From NCBI GenBank assembly GCA_002781745.1, contig PFFW01000133.1:30261-94260 (forward strand): 64,000 nt of DNA, read 5' to 3'. Below, in pieces: positions 35,009 through 43,195 of this stretch; the stretch's first letter is position 1, and each line of letters begins with the position of its first letter. The notes beneath the pieces were generated by a model that had not been told where the DNA came from, ran no database searches, and was given only the letters and a program-made list of their open reading frames with translations. This DNA is from Rhodospirillales bacterium CG15_BIG_FIL_POST_REV_8_21_14_020_66_15. GTDB taxonomy: Bacteria > Pseudomonadota > Alphaproteobacteria > Rhodospirillales > Casp-alpha2. A program made the translations under genes and the position numbers.

Positions 35009-38000
35009 GCTGGCTCGCTCCGGTTGGGGAGGAGATCGGCCTCGGGCGCAACGCCCGACCGTGCGCGGCGCGCGGCCTCCTCTTCGATGAGTTCCGTCTT
35101 GGACAATTTTCCGACCAGCGTTTTCGGCAGTTCCTTGCGGAACTCGATCTCGCGGGGCATTTCCATGGGCGACAGCCTGTCGACCAGGAATTCCTTGATG
35201 GCCTCCGCGTCCTCCACCGCGCCTTCCTTAAGCGACACGAAGGCCTTGGGCACCTCGCCCTGCCGCGGATGGGGAACGCCGATGACGGCGGCTTCGGCCA
35301 CATCCGCGAACCGCGCGAGCGCTTCCTCGATCACGCGGGGATAAACCTTGTAGCCGCCGTTGAGGATCACATCCTTCTTCCGGTCGACCAGGAAGAAGAA
35401 ACCGTCGTCGTCCATGTATCCCAGGTCTCCGGTATGCAGGACGCCGCCGTCCAGCGTCATGGCGGTCTCTTCCGAGTAGCGCCAATACCCCGCCATCACC
35501 TGGGGACCGTCGACGCAGATTTCGCCGATCTCACCGGGCGGCATGAGTTTGTCCGGCGCGTCTGGATCGCGGATTTCGACAATCGTCCGCGGCAGGGGAA
35601 TGCCGATGGAGCCGGCTTTGTCGATGCCGCCGATGGGATTGCAGGTAACCACCGGAGACGCCTCGCTGAGGCCGTATCCCTCGACGATCTGGCATCCGGT
35701 CAAGGACTCGAACGCTTCCTTGGTCGCCGCCGGCAAGGACGCGCCGCCGGAAATGCATACCCGGATCGACGACATATCCCGCTTGCCGGCGCCCGGATAG
35801 GCGGCGATGGCGGAAAACAGGGCGGGCACGCCCGGAAAAAGGGTCGGCCGCGACGTTTCGATGGCTTCCAGGGTTTCCTCGATGTCAAAGCGCGGCAGCA
35901 GGATCATCTGCGATCCCGTGGCGATGGCGGTATTCATGGCGACCGTCATCGCGAAGGCATGAAACAGCGGCAGGACCACCAGCATCCGCTCGCCGCCTTC
36001 CTGCAGATTCCCATCCAGCCGCCGGACCTGTTCCGTGTTGGCCGACAGATTGGCATGCGTCAGCATCGCGCCCTTCGGCACGCCCGTGGTGCCGCCGGTA
36101 TATTGTATGACGGCAACATCGTGTTCGGGGTCGATCGCCGGCATGTCCGCCACCCCGTCATTGTCGATCAGCGCGTCGAAGGACACGAACCGGTCGTCGT
36201 CGGGCAGGCGGCTGATCTCATCGGTCTTGAACAATGAAAACAGCATCCCCTTCACCGCGGGCAGGGCCGCCTGCATGTCGCAGACCACGATCCGGCGCAG
36301 ATCGCCGTGTCCGAGCATGGGGGAAATTTTCGAGAACAGGCGCTTCAGGTCGATGGTGATGGCGACCTCCATGCCCGAATCGCGGACCAGATGGTCGATT
36401 TCCTGCCTCGCATACAGCGGGTTGATGTTGACGACGGTTCCGCCGGTCTTGAGAACCGCGAAATAGCAGATCACCGAATACGGCGTGTTCGGCAGGCAAA
36501 GACCGACGCGGGTTCCCTTGGCGACACCGATACGCTGCATTCCGGCCGCGGCCCGCTCGATCAAGCCGGCGACCTCGCCGTAATCGTACGAGCGGCCCAG
36601 GAATTCAATACACGGACGCTGGGGAAACCGGGCCGCCGTGTCATCGAAGATGGCGTAAAGCGGCTTTTTCGGCAGTTGAGCATGCCATTGCCCGGCGCCC
36701 GAGAAGACCGCTTCCCAGGGATAAAGCCGTTCACGTGAATGATCGGCGGCATTCTGGTCGTTTAACCGCGCAAGGAACTTGAGCACGATGCCCTGAGCGT
36801 CGCCGATGTTCTCGTTGAGAATGCCGTGGCGCGTGGCCTTGACCCAATGGCGCCGCTTGTCCCGCGACCCGAGTTTCCGATGGATCAGATCGGCGCTGTG
36901 CGGATCGACCACGCTGTCGCCGTCGCCCTGGATGATGACCGCGGGACAGATAACGTCGCCCAGCGATTCGTTCATGGCCGAAACCGCCCGGCGCAATTCG
37001 TAAAGCCCCTTGATGGGAATGTTGCGATAGTTGATATCGGGATGTTCGGATTCGTTGAGGCGGAACGCCATGGGACTTTCCGAAGCGGGCATCAGCCCCA
37101 TGAACTTATTGGCGCCGTGCAACAACGGCACGAATATGAGGTTCTTGTTGCGGAACTTCAGCGGCGTCGACGCGACGGCGACGCCCGCCAGTTTGGCCGG
37201 CCGCTCCGCCGCCAGGATCAAGCACAGGGCACCGCCGGTGGAAAATCCGACCAGGCATACGTGGTCGGCAAACGCGGCGATAATCTCGTAGCCGCGGCGA
37301 ACCGCGGCGAGCCAATCCTCCCAGTTGCGGGTTTGCAGATCGTGCGGTGAGGTGCCGTGCCCCTTGAGCCGGACCCCGATAACGGGATGGCCGGCGGCGA
37401 AGATCCGTTCGCCCAATTCCCTGAGTTCGGCGGGCGACGCCAGAAATCCGTGAACCAGGACGACTGCGAGTCCATTGCCGCCGTCCTCGGGGATCAGCAG
37501 GTAGGGCGCCCCATCCGCCGTCGCGGTTTCCAGGTCGTTGATTTGGCGATATCTTTCCCGGCGAAACGCCTGCATATCCCAGACGTGGGAGCGAATCTCG
37601 TCGTCGAACCTGTAAAACGCCAGATCCTGCTCCGACAATGCCGGGGTCAGACCGAACGCCTGGTCCACTGCCTCCCGCGCCGACGCGATCGGCGCCATTT
37701 CGTTCGCGTAGACCTCGATTGGGTTCTCCATCCGGATCTTGTCGAACTCGTGCTCCGCGCGCAATTTCGGCAAAAACCTGTAGTTTCGGCCGTCTCGCGC
37801 GATCAGGTTGAGGCGTTCATTGGACGAGATGAACTGCTCGAACGGCGCCGCGCCCTCGTCAAGCAGTCCCATGTAGGCGTCGGGATTGACAAGCCCCCGG
37901 TGCAGATGAATGTCAGACGCGACCTGGGCACGCTTGACGGCAAGATAGAGCGTTCGGTGAAAGGTCGATTGCTCGGCTTCGTTCCATTCCGCCTCCAGAT

Positions 38001-39036
38001 GCAGGAAGACAAGACGCGACGCCAGATGGCTGAGGTTTATCGTGACGCCCGCATACATGGCCCGCATGTACTCGTCACGCATGGGCAGGACGTGGTTGCG
38101 GATGCAGACGTGGAGCAGGCGCTGGCGCCAGTCGCGCACGTCGCACGTCGCCTCGAACAGGTCGTCCAGCGTCTGGATCCTGCGGATCGCGAGGCCCAGC
38201 AACTTGCGTTCCATGAACGACCACGTCTTTTGCGTATGAATTCCCTCGCCGATCCGGATGTCCATGTCGGTGTTCTTGAGAAGCAGATTGCCTTCGATCA
38301 GCAGTTCCTCCGAAAGTTGGGGGCTCATCCCCTTGGCGAACATTTCGGCGCTCCGCTTCAGCGTGTTGTCGGTCACCCGGATCGGATGGAAGGTGATATT
38401 CGACGGCATCACCAAAGTCGGCCGACGGACGGCGGCAAGCAGCACATCGATGCTCGCTAACTTGAGTTTCTCCTTCCATCGTTCCAGGTGTTCGATTTTC
38501 CCCGCCTTATAGTTCTCCAGGATTCCCACCTTGAAGGCATCCAGAGTCAACGCCAACACGGCGGCGCCGGCGTGATGCTTGCGGCGTTCCCCCGACGTGC
38601 GTGAATATACGTCGTACTCACCCCGCGGGTTGATGACGCGACGGTCCTTCACCATGCCGCCTTCCGGAAACACGATCACCTTGCGGCCCTTGAGTATCTC
38701 CTCGGCAAGAAACGGCAGCAGCCGATCATAAGTATTCGGCACCGTGCCCAATGACAGCAGGTAGCGGCCAAACGCGTTGTCCTCGGAAAAAAATTCCCCG
38801 GATGCGACGGATCGGCAGTACGCGCCCGTCTCCTGGTGAATAATGTAGTTCGGGATGAACGTTTCGAACCGGGCGAAATGGTTGAATAGAAAAATTTCAC
38901 CCGCGTCCAGTTGCCCCGCCTGGTGATGCATTTTTATGCGCAGGGCAAGGCGGGCGCGTAGAACCGACATGGCGCGAACTGTCCAATCGCAGGCCTGCTC
39001 GCTTATCCTGAAATCGCGTTCGGCCTCGAACTCCAT
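35005..39036 (-). CDS. Fusion of acyltransferase, alpha/beta hydrolase and acyl-CoA ligase
   Basis: The product has 1343 residues with three enzyme parts. Residues about 30-330: PlsC-like acyltransferase with H53 in FLFNHFARFE and FPEGG at 123-127. Residues about 500-760: alpha/beta hydrolase with the nucleophile elbow LVGFSTGGAL near 597-606 and VVLVHGFLASP before it. Residues about 790-1340: AMP-forming acyl-CoA ligase with YTGGTTGVPKG near 974 and GDLGYMDDDG near 1210. It could free a fatty acid from a lipid, activate it to CoA and feed the beta-oxidation genes downstream, or remodel lipids. I chose 39036 for the AAGGG six bases upstream; ATGs at 39063 and 39072 exist. Confidence 0.9.
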   Translation of the reverse strand: MEFEAERDFRISEQACDWTVRAMSVLRARLALRIKMHHQAGQLDAGEIFLFNHFARFETFIPNYIIHQETGAYCRSVASGEFFSEDNAFGRYLLSLGTVPNTYDRLLPFLAEEILKGRKVIVFPEGGMVKDRRVINPRGEYDVYSRTSGERRKHHAGAAVLALTLDAFKVGILENYKAGKIEHLERWKEKLKLASIDVLLAAVRRPTLVMPSNITFHPIRVTDNTLKRSAEMFAKGMSPQLSEELLIEGNLLLKNTDMDIRIGEGIHTQKTWSFMERKLLGLAIRRIQTLDDLFEATCDVRDWRQRLLHVCIRNHVLPMRDEYMRAMYAGVTINLSHLASRLVFLHLEAEWNEAEQSTFHRTLYLAVKRAQVASDIHLHRGLVNPDAYMGLLDEGAAPFEQFISSNERLNLIARDGRNYRFLPKLRAEHEFDKIRMENPIEVYANEMAPIASAREAVDQAFGLTPALSEQDLAFYRFDDEIRSHVWDMQAFRRERYRQINDLETATADGAPYLLIPEDGGNGLAVVLVHGFLASPAELRELGERIFAAGHPVIGVRLKGHGTSPHDLQTRNWEDWLAAVRRGYEIIAAFADHVCLVGFSTGGALCLILAAERPAKLAGVAVASTPLKFRNKNLIFVPLLHGANKFMGLMPASESPMAFRLNESEHPDINYRNIPIKGLYELRRAVSAMNESLGDVICPAVIIQGDGDSVVDPHSADLIHRKLGSRDKRRHWVKATRHGILNENIGDAQGIVLKFLARLNDQNAADHSRERLYPWEAVFSGAGQWHAQLPKKPLYAIFDDTAARFPQRPCIEFLGRSYDYGEVAGLIERAAAGMQRIGVAKGTRVGLCLPNTPYSVICYFAVLKTGGTVVNINPLYARQEIDHLVRDSGMEVAITIDLKRLFSKISPMLGHGDLRRIVVCDMQAALPAVKGMLFSLFKTDEISRLPDDDRFVSFDALIDNDGVADMPAIDPEHDVAVIQYTGGTTGVPKGAMLTHANLSANTEQVRRLDGNLQEGGERMLVVLPLFHAFAMTVAMNTAIATGSQMILLPRFDIEETLEAIETSRPTLFPGVPALFSAIAAYPGAGKRDMSSIRVCISGGASLPAATKEAFESLTGCQIVEGYGLSEASPVVTCNPIGGIDKAGSIGIPLPRTIVEIRDPDAPDKLMPPGEIGEICVDGPQVMAGYWRYSEETAMTLDGGVLHTGDLGYMDDDGFFFLVDRKKDVILNGGYKVYPRVIEEALARFADVAEAAVIGVPHPRQGEVPKAFVSLKEGAVEDAEAIKEFLVDRLSPMEMPREIEFRKELPKTLVGKLSKTELIEEEAARRARSGVAPEADLLPNRSEPA

Positions 39037-39108
39037 TTCGCACCCTTCGTCCGATGGAGCCATAACCTCCATGGAGGATATGCTTTCAAAAGCTTATATC
39101 CAGCCCTT

Positions 39109-39137
39109 AATTCACGCCATGCAACTGTTCGTGAATT
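39109..39137. promoter_or_regulatory. Inverted repeat upstream of the fatty-acid operon, candidate operator
   Basis: AATTCACG (39109-39116) and CGTGAATT (39130-39137) are perfect 8-base arms around a 13-base spacer. They lie about 75-100 bases before the start of the fusion gene in an AT-rich patch, where a TetR/GntR-type fatty-acid repressor could bind. It does not match the Pseudomonas PsrA or E. coli FadR sites I know. Confidence 0.5.
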
Positions 39138-39221
39138 TTTATCGGATGCCTTTTGTCTTAATGAAATAGCTACCCCTAAAGAATTAGGACCGTGACGCAG
39201 GGCCGTCCGCGGCAAGCGCGA

Positions 39222-39887
39222 TCATTTCCCTTGAGCGCATTTCGGGCGGTCGGCAAGGAACGGCGCCACGACGCTCGCGGGCAGCACGAACACCGAGGTG
39301 CCGGCCGGTAACGATCCATCGATTCCGGCGGCGCATTGCGGGAACCTCGTCTTGAACGCGAAGTATTCCAAGCGGGGAAGCGAAACGTTGTTGTGGCCAA
39401 CCTCCTGGAAGAGGACCGGCAGGTCCGATTTGGCGGTCTTCTCGATCAACCAGGGGTAGGTCAGCACCTGAGTCACCAAGGCGCCGTCCGGAGGCCGGCG
39501 TTCGCGCCAGCGGACTGTGAGAAACAGGCCGGTCGGCGCCATCGATACGAGTTCCAGGGCGTATCCTCCGGTAGGGCGCCGGCCCGCCTTGAGGAGAACA
39601 GCCATGTCGCGCCCGTCCTCGAACCCGCTAGGCGCCGTATATCCCAGGGACTCCCAGATATTCGCCCAGCCGCTTGACGTGTGCGCAACGGCGAACCAAG
39701 GGCCGGAGCGCGGGGACCGGGTGTCGTTGCCGCGCCATTGGGTTTGCGGCGGTTCGGCCTCGGCTGCGCCGATCAATGAAAAGACCACGAGGCCCGCCGC
39801 CAAGGCCCGGCACGGCGTGCGCCCGACCCACCCGCCCCGCCGGCAGCGTTTGCGGAATGCCTGATTGCAATCTGGGGTGCGGCGCAT
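39222..39887 (-). CDS. Secreted protein with PrcB-like C-terminal domain
   Basis: The product has 221 residues. A signal peptide covers about residues 1-43 (basic start, then LAAGLVVFSLIGAAEA). The mature part has SGWANIWESLGY, VLLKAGRRPTGGYALELVS and LTVRWRERRP, which fits the PrcB_C-type domain (PF14343) found in many secreted proteins. The function of that domain is not clear. The start at 39887 gives the signal peptide; no strong ribosome binding site is seen. It is divergent from the next gene. Confidence 0.7.
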   Translation of the reverse strand: MRRTPDCNQAFRKRCRRGGWVGRTPCRALAAGLVVFSLIGAAEAEPPQTQWRGNDTRSPRSGPWFAVAHTSSGWANIWESLGYTAPSGFEDGRDMAVLLKAGRRPTGGYALELVSMAPTGLFLTVRWRERRPPDGALVTQVLTYPWLIEKTAKSDLPVLFQEVGHNNVSLPRLEYFAFKTRFPQCAAGIDGSLPAGTSVFVLPASVVAPFLADRPKCAQGK

Positions 39888-39989
39888 AGCGGTGCTAGAT
39901 TGGCCGCCGGCGATGGACTTGGCAAGCGTCTCGGGCGGCCGCCGCGGACGATGCGCCAGCCATGTCATTGACTGGAGGAAATCCCCGCC

Positions 39990-40703
39990 ATGACGCCGGA
40001 TGTCAGGACCTTGTTCTCCCGGACCCGTCACGCCAAGGACATCGAAGCCTTCGCCACGGCCTATGCAGACCTATGCCTCCTGGCCGACGAATGGTCCTCG
40101 CTCAGGGAAGCCGTATTCAACGTGTTGAAGGAGTTTCCGGACCGCCGCAATCCGCGAACCGCCTATCTGGCGGCGAACTACTGTCGGCTGGACCAGCGGC
40201 TCGCCGCCGACAATGTCGACACGGTCACCGTTGACCTTGCCTGCGACATCGTCCTAACACTGACCGCCCACGGCGAGAACTGGTTCGGCGAGCCGGAAAT
40301 GGAAGGCTGGATACAGGCCAACTACTGCTTGGACCGCCTGACTTGTGGCGCCGCGGCCCTGCCGCGTCTGGTCGACATTCTGGGTGCGCGCGGATCGACC
40401 CTGCGCCACGCCTATACCGTAACCTGCATCCTCGCCTGGGTCGATTTCTGGATCGACGGAGCGGCCGATCCACTCTCGGCGGAGGAATGGCGGGACCTGT
40501 GCGGGCGCGGCTGGAGCCTTGAAGGACTGCACGGCTTGCGGGCGGCTGGCGTCGCCTCCTTGGGCAATCCGGCGTTCGAACCCGGACTGGCTGCCGGGCT
40601 GGAACGCAATGATCGTGACGCAGCGGTGGTGCGGGCCTATCGCGACGGCGGCACGTTCTCCTGGTTCGACTGGCGCGACATGATGCGGCTTCAGGGGCGC
40701 TAG
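39990..40703 (+). CDS. Unassigned cytoplasmic protein
   Basis: The product has 237 residues and no signal or membrane segment. GGAGGAAA stands nine bases before the ATG. The sequence looks mostly helical, with several Trp (WFDWRDMM at the C-terminus, WVDFWIDG near residue 150). I do not recognise a family. The 3' end overlaps the convergent gene by four bases. It stands alone between a secreted protein gene and two other unassigned genes. Confidence 0.7.
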   Translation: MTPDVRTLFSRTRHAKDIEAFATAYADLCLLADEWSSLREAVFNVLKEFPDRRNPRTAYLAANYCRLDQRLAADNVDTVTVDLACDIVLTLTAHGENWFGEPEMEGWIQANYCLDRLTCGAAALPRLVDILGARGSTLRHAYTVTCILAWVDFWIDGAADPLSAEEWRDLCGRGWSLEGLHGLRAAGVASLGNPAFEPGLAAGLERNDRDAAVVRAYRDGGTFSWFDWRDMMRLQGR

Positions 40704-41587
40704 GCAGCGGAGGTTTCGTCCCACAACCCCTCGCCGCGGGCGGTCATCCAGACGGAGCCCCAAAAGGTTTTGCCGATTTCAGGCACGTCCCCTTCCCGCA
40801 TCGCCTTCGGCGCCACGAACACGGTGAATTTCCGGCGGTATTCGCCCGGAAACAGGTCGATTTCCACCATCCAGACCTTGATGTCGTGAAACGGAATCCG
40901 ACGGGCCGAGGTGACGGGCCCCATGATTCGCAGCCAGTCGTTGTAGATGACGCGCTCGCGATCCTCCACCTTTTCCGGTTCCACGTGGCGGGTGCCGGGG
41001 CTGACCTGCCACTCGGCCAGCTTGGCGTCGTCGACGAAGTCGGCCCAAAAGGCGATCCCGGCAGTGGAGAACTCCATCTGGTATCCGCCGGCCTGCGCCG
41101 CCCGCACGCGGTCGGTCTCGGCAAAGAACAGCGGGGCGCCGAACGGCACGGTCTGCCCGCCGAGATCGAGGAAGATGATCGCTTCAAGGCCGTCCGGAGC
41201 AACGTCGATGTCGACGACCCTGGCAATGACCGGGCTGCTCGAAACGCCAAGAGGAAACGTCGTCAGAGGGCGGCGCCGGCCATCTGCGAAATCGCCGACG
41301 ACGGCGCATTGCAAGTGGCGGGTGCCGCAGGACCGCACCCAATAGCCTTGGCACAAGGGCTCCCGCGGCGGCAGCCTGGCGATCGGGTCGGTCGCAAACG
41401 GCCGACGGCTGGTATCCGCCACGGCCCAGAGCCCCGGGGGCTCGTCATCCAGACGCCGGTCCAGAAGGGAACGATATTCCAGCGGCCGGGTGACGTCCTT
41501 GCCGTCTTCGGACACCCGGTCGATCACGGTGCCGAGCCACTCGCCTTGGGAAATCGTCCACCAATGTTCCTGATACCGCGCGGCCAT
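40700..41587 (-). CDS. Unassigned protein, possible bacteriocin/stress neighbour
   Basis: The product has 295 residues, soluble and without a signal peptide. The ATG at 41587 has GAGGA eight bases upstream; longer forms are possible. It has paired Trp motifs (EHWWTISQGEW at the start, FWGSVWMTARGEG at the end) and reads like two similar beta-rich halves. I know no family for it and no function is proposed. It lies 28 bases after the small gene 41616-41954 and is probably co-transcribed with it. Confidence 0.7.
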   Translation of the reverse strand: MAARYQEHWWTISQGEWLGTVIDRVSEDGKDVTRPLEYRSLLDRRLDDEPPGLWAVADTSRRPFATDPIARLPPREPLCQGYWVRSCGTRHLQCAVVGDFADGRRRPLTTFPLGVSSSPVIARVVDIDVAPDGLEAIIFLDLGGQTVPFGAPLFFAETDRVRAAQAGGYQMEFSTAGIAFWADFVDDAKLAEWQVSPGTRHVEPEKVEDRERVIYNDWLRIMGPVTSARRIPFHDIKVWMVEIDLFPGEYRRKFTVFVAPKAMREGDVPEIGKTFWGSVWMTARGEGLWDETSAA

Positions 41588-41615
41588 GACGGATTCCTCG
41601 TATGGGGTGGATGGT

Positions 41616-41954
41616 TCAGTCGACGGAGAATACCCAGCCCTCAAGGGCCATGGCGGCGGCGATCTCGTCGCTGACCGTTCCGCTCGGGCCGCAGCAATAC
41701 CAGTCCATGTAGGTGCCTTGGCCCCGGATCGCCGCGATCATGTCGCCCGCGGCACGGAATGTATAGCTGGCGTTGTCCCCGGTCTCCGGGTGGCGCCAGT
41801 CCACGTTAGCAAGCGCCGACCACATGGCCGCCGCCGCCTCATCGTTCGCACGGATGCGGTCGCCCATGGCCCGCACGACCGCCATCTCGAAGGCGTCCTC
41901 CGGGTCGACGCCGCGGGTCTCATCCAACCCGCCCCAACCGCCGTATTCCGCCAT
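41616..41954 (-). CDS. Unassigned small protein
   Basis: The product has 112 residues, acidic, without signal or membrane segment. GGGAGG lies about ten bases upstream of the ATG. WYCCGPSGTVSDEI near the C-terminus is a notable Cys-Cys site. It precedes the 295-residue unassigned gene on the same strand and is probably in the same transcript. No family recognised. Confidence 0.65.
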   Translation of the reverse strand: MAEYGGWGGLDETRGVDPEDAFEMAVVRAMGDRIRANDEAAAAMWSALANVDWRHPETGDNASYTFRAAGDMIAAIRGQGTYMDWYCCGPSGTVSDEIAAAMALEGWVFSVD

Positions 41955-42123
41955 GGGACAAAAGCCTCCCGAGCGGCCCTAATGCCGCCGATCGAACGAT
42001 GATAGGCGACCTGGGCCGCCGCCGAAAGGCATTGCCGGCAGCGCGACTGCGGAGGACTGCCTTGGCGGGCGGCGTCGATTGCGGCACACTTCACCCTTCG
42101 TCCGGCGATCACGGGAGGATGAC

Positions 42124-43179
42124 TTGTCGGCAGGCTGGCCATTTCGTGCTGCGACTGTAGTGGCGCTATGCCTGCTCATGATGGGCGCGGCGGCTTCCGG
42201 CAGCGGCCCGGCGGGAACCAGGCTGATGACGGAAATGACCCTGGCGCTCGATGCCCTGGCGCGAGCCCAGGCGGCCCTCGACCGGGCGAAAACGGCCCTG
42301 ACGGGAGCTGAACGGACGCAGGCGGAGATCGCGGGCAGCGGCAACCAGCAGGCCAGGGATATCGCCGGCCAGGCCGTCGCCGTGGCGACGGCGGCGCGCA
42401 ACACGGCCCAGGCGGACTTTAGCCGGCGCCAACGGGAGGTCGATGCCCTCTGCGCGCGGGCACGGAGCCAGTTCGCGCAGGACCGGCAAGCCGTCGACCG
42501 CCAGACGGCAAACACCCAGACGTTCCTGAAAAGCCTCAAGGAATGGGAGGACGCCAACGACAAGGCCATGACGGACGCCTTCGTTTCGGCGGCGACGATC
42601 TTCCTCGGCCGCTATGGCCAACACCTGATTGAGCGGGCGCAACGGCGCGAACGATGGCGGAAGTTCTTCGTCGGTTCGCAGAAGATGCTTGGCCACAAGG
42701 GGGTCGACGTCAAGCTGGTGCTCTACCAGTTGGACCGTCATGCGGTGTCCTACGACAAGGCGCAGAGCCTGATCAAGCAGGCGAAGGTGCTGAGGGCGGG
42801 CCTGACCCTGAAGAACGCCTACACGGTCCTGAAAAGCACCTTCGAGGCAACAAGCAGCGCCATCGCCGAAGCCGACGGTGAATTGCTGAAGGCCGTGCGC
42901 TCGACGGCGATCCTGGAGACCCTGCGCGAGCAATCGCCCGACGAGGACTTCCGCCTGATCATCCTGGAAGCCGGCCTGGAACAGGCCGCCGGCGCCCTGC
43001 CGCCGCTTTACAACCCGGTCGCCTTGGCCAAGTTCGGCTACAATGCCGCCGCCTTCAACGAAAGCCGCAAACGCCTGTTGCAGCGCTACGAATTCAGCGA
43101 CTTGGAACCGCTCGCCGCCGACGCGCTCCGCCACCAGCTCGAAAACACCATGGCCGTGGTCAAGAAATGCCGGCCGTAA
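42124..43179 (+). CDS. Secreted coiled-coil protein, TTG start
   Basis: The product has 351 residues. I chose the TTG at 42124 because GGGAGG lies five bases upstream and the protein then begins directly with a signal peptide (FRAATVVALCLLMMGAAASG). A longer frame from an ATG at 42079 adds 15 residues without signal character. Residues about 28-150 are Ala/Gln/Arg-rich heptads, likely a coiled coil. The rest is helical and unrecognised. It is convergent with the Sel1-kinase gene (16-base gap) at the edge of the signalling island and may be one of its envelope parts. Confidence 0.7.
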   Translation: MSAGWPFRAATVVALCLLMMGAAASGSGPAGTRLMTEMTLALDALARAQAALDRAKTALTGAERTQAEIAGSGNQQARDIAGQAVAVATAARNTAQADFSRRQREVDALCARARSQFAQDRQAVDRQTANTQTFLKSLKEWEDANDKAMTDAFVSAATIFLGRYGQHLIERAQRRERWRKFFVGSQKMLGHKGVDVKLVLYQLDRHAVSYDKAQSLIKQAKVLRAGLTLKNAYTVLKSTFEATSSAIAEADGELLKAVRSTAILETLREQSPDEDFRLIILEAGLEQAAGALPPLYNPVALAKFGYNAAAFNESRKRLLQRYEFSDLEPLAADALRHQLENTMAVVKKCRP

Positions 43180-43195
43180 ACGGCTGCGAGGGACT

